From: Bog-756 sp963741055
GTDB lineage: Bacteria > Actinomycetota > Acidimicrobiia > Acidimicrobiales > RAAP-2
Assembly (NCBI GenBank): GCA_963741055.1
Contig: CAVUGU010000007.1
Coordinates: forward strand, 124,001 to 188,000
DNA: 64,000 nucleotides
Direction of reading: 5' to 3'
This document shows positions 62,780 to 64,000 of this stretch, in pieces (the first letter of the stretch is position 1; each line of letters opens with the position of its first letter). The translations under genes and the position numbers were made by a program. The notes beneath the pieces were generated by a model. The model was not told where the DNA came from and ran no database searches. It saw only the letters and a list, made by a program, of their open reading frames with translations.

Positions 62780-64000
62780 TCAGGAGCTCTGCGTCGTGGC
62801 GCCGATTGCGACGATGTTCGATGCCTGCCCGACCGGCCGGGACCCGATGTCGACGATCAGCGTCGCGCTCGAAGTTCTATAGGACCAGCGTGGGCCGGAC
62901 GTGCTCGAGTGGCTCAGGTTCCGACCGTCGAGGGTGACCTGGTCCGGTCGGGTGACGTCGATCATTTCGACGGTGGTCGACACCGAGCTCGGTTCGCCGG
63001 GGTAGCTCCCGTGCGCGGCGCCGACGGTGACTCGGACCGCCGGTCTTCCGCCGACGCTCCCGCTCGAGGACGTGGTGAGGAGGGTCTCGGTGTGCTGACC
63101 CCTGGTGTAGCCGAGCCCGTGGCCCGCGTCGCCGTAGAAATCGAAGGACCCCGTCGCTCCCGGGTAGACGATGGCAGTGAGCGCACGCGGCGGCCCGGTG
63201 CCCCCGTTCGACGGCTGCTCGGGGATGATTCCGCCCTGGCGCACGAAGACCGGCATCTGGTCGAGCGGCACCGACAAGGTGGTGGTCGACGGCCCGGTGA
63301 ACGTGGCGCCGCTGAAGAAGTCGACCCACCGGCCCGGCGGGACCCAGACCGTGGTCGACGCCACGTCCCCCGGCGAGGTGACCGGCGCGACCAGCATGTC
63401 CCGCCCGTAGAGGTACTCGGTCGGGTTCTCGTAGGCGGAAGGTTGGTCGGGGTAGTCGAGGTAGAGCGGGTGTGCCATCGGCAGTCCGGTCTGATTGGCC
63501 TCGGCGGCCAAGGTGTAGGTGTAAGGGAGCAGGGACTCGCGGAGCCGGAGGAAGGACTCGGCGATCCCTTGCACCGGTTGGGGGTACTGCCAGGGAAGGC
63601 GGTCCTCGTTGTTGGAGTGCAGTCGGAGGATCGGTTGGAAGGTCCCGAGTTGAACCCAGCGGTCGTAGAGATCGGGGGGATCGGCCCCGGACTGACTCGG
63701 TGGCGGACCGAGATAGCTGCCGACGTCACTGCTCACGTACGGCTCGCCGATGGTGGCCTCGTCGGGGACCAGGGCGGCTTCGGTCGAGAGGGTGTTCCAG
63801 GTGCCCCACGCGTCCCCGGTGAAGGCGATGGCCGAGGTGTGGTCCGACCACGGTCCCGCCGGGTACACCTGTTGGGGATTGCCGTTGGATCCTCCGATGC
63901 GGGCGAGCACAAAGCCGCGCTCGCCGAGATTGACCATGTCCTGCGCGTAGAGGTGGCCGATCCACGCGTCGGGGGTCAGGCCCGGCGAGGACACGATCGA
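62780..64000 (-). CDS. Glycoside hydrolase family 31 alpha-glucosidase-like protein (5' end outside window)
   Basis: The visible 400 residues are the C-terminal half of a GH31 barrel and its beta domains: GFVLARIGGSNGNPQQVYPA, WSDHTSAIAFTGDAWGTWNT, then YVSSDVGSYLGPPP, LRESLLPYTYTLAAEANQTG, LPMAHPLYLDYP, YGRDMLVAPVTSPGDVASTT and VWVPPGRWVDFFSGATFTGP. The WSDHTSAIAFTGD segment likely holds the acid/base aspartate. Such enzymes release glucose or xylose from alpha-linked sugars. The start and any signal peptide are beyond the right edge. The last 100 residues form a Thr/Ser-rich beta tail. Confidence 0.88.
   Translation of the reverse strand, partial: SIVSSPGLTPDAWIGHLYAQDMVNLGERGFVLARIGGSNGNPQQVYPAGPWSDHTSAIAFTGDAWGTWNTLSTEAALVPDEATIGEPYVSSDVGSYLGPPPSQSGADPPDLYDRWVQLGTFQPILRLHSNNEDRLPWQYPQPVQGIAESFLRLRESLLPYTYTLAAEANQTGLPMAHPLYLDYPDQPSAYENPTEYLYGRDMLVAPVTSPGDVASTTVWVPPGRWVDFFSGATFTGPSTTTLSVPLDQMPVFVRQGGIIPEQPSNGGTGPPRALTAIVYPGATGSFDFYGDAGHGLGYTRGQHTETLLTTSSSGSVGGRPAVRVTVGAAHGSYPGEPSSVSTTVEMIDVTRPDQVTLDGRNLSHSSTSGPRWSYRTSSATLIVDIGSRPVGQASNIVAIGATTQSS

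Noticed and set aside
1..64000. Insertion sequences, prophage, integrase or attachment sites
   Set aside because: No transposase, integrase or phage structural motif and no long direct or inverted repeats were found on reading through; the tRNA-Ile has no repeated 3' end nearby.
1..64000. CRISPR array or defence island
   Set aside because: No regularly spaced repeats and no Cas, restriction or toxin-antitoxin motifs were seen. The only tandem repeat is the two-copy 18-mer at 5475-5510.

Overview
This window is high-GC DNA with dense genes, many GTG/TTG starts and stop-start overlaps of the ATGA type. It carries an actinobacterial replication-origin neighbourhood: gyrA-gyrB-DUF721-recF-dnaN-dnaA on the minus strand, and rpmH-rnpA-yidD-yidC-jag-rsmG-parA-parB on the plus strand, followed by cwlM-like, trxA, trxB, murJ, DUF6049, pcnA, ino1, padR and DUF5318. 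Together with F420-type oxidoreductases, this order points to Actinomycetota. An Acidimicrobiia-like lineage is my best guess, but no 16S gene is present to prove it.

Layout. 1-5.2 kb: tail of an HtrA-like protease, an F420/NADP reductase-like gene, a SnoaL-like gene, an acyltransferase, and a GH4 glycosidase divergent from a sugar kinase. 5.2-10.4 kb: a stress/respiration block with a STAS-like protein, a 2TM protein, a GAF histidine kinase and its NarL-type regulator, and a cytochrome b cassette preceded by a DosR-box-like palindrome. 10.4-16.6 kb: an MFS exporter fused to a winged helix, a flavin monooxygenase, a pirin and a RodZ-like protein. 16.7-25.2 kb: a catabolic-looking cluster (FAD hydroxy-acid oxidase, IlvX-like ThDP enzyme, LLM oxidoreductase, two amidohydrolases, SRPBCC protein, nitroreductase). 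25.2-34.6 kb: small accessory genes, with two TetR regulators that each sit beside a clear palindromic operator, and a TMEM175-type channel. 34.7-50.9 kb: tRNA-Ile, gyrase, the replication genes, oriC and the parABS system (two parS sites). 51-62.7 kb: envelope and redox genes. 62.8 kb to the end: a GH31 glucosidase that runs off the window.

The genes of the origin block fit together as replication initiation (DnaA, DnaN, RecF, DUF721/DciA-like), supercoiling (GyrAB), origin segregation (ParA, ParB, parS), membrane insertion (YidC, YidD, Jag), and lipid II flipping and its control (MurJ, CwlM-like). In the 5-10 kb block a DevS/DevR-like pair may control a divergent promoter that feeds an unusual split cytochrome b.

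A key caveat is that at least 22 single-frame changes interrupt otherwise well-conserved proteins, including gyrA, recF, trxB, murJ, pcnA and yidC. Several lie in G/C runs. They look like consensus sequencing errors rather than gene decay, so split genes are annotated here as single loci with the approximate break position given. No insertion sequence, prophage or CRISPR array was seen.
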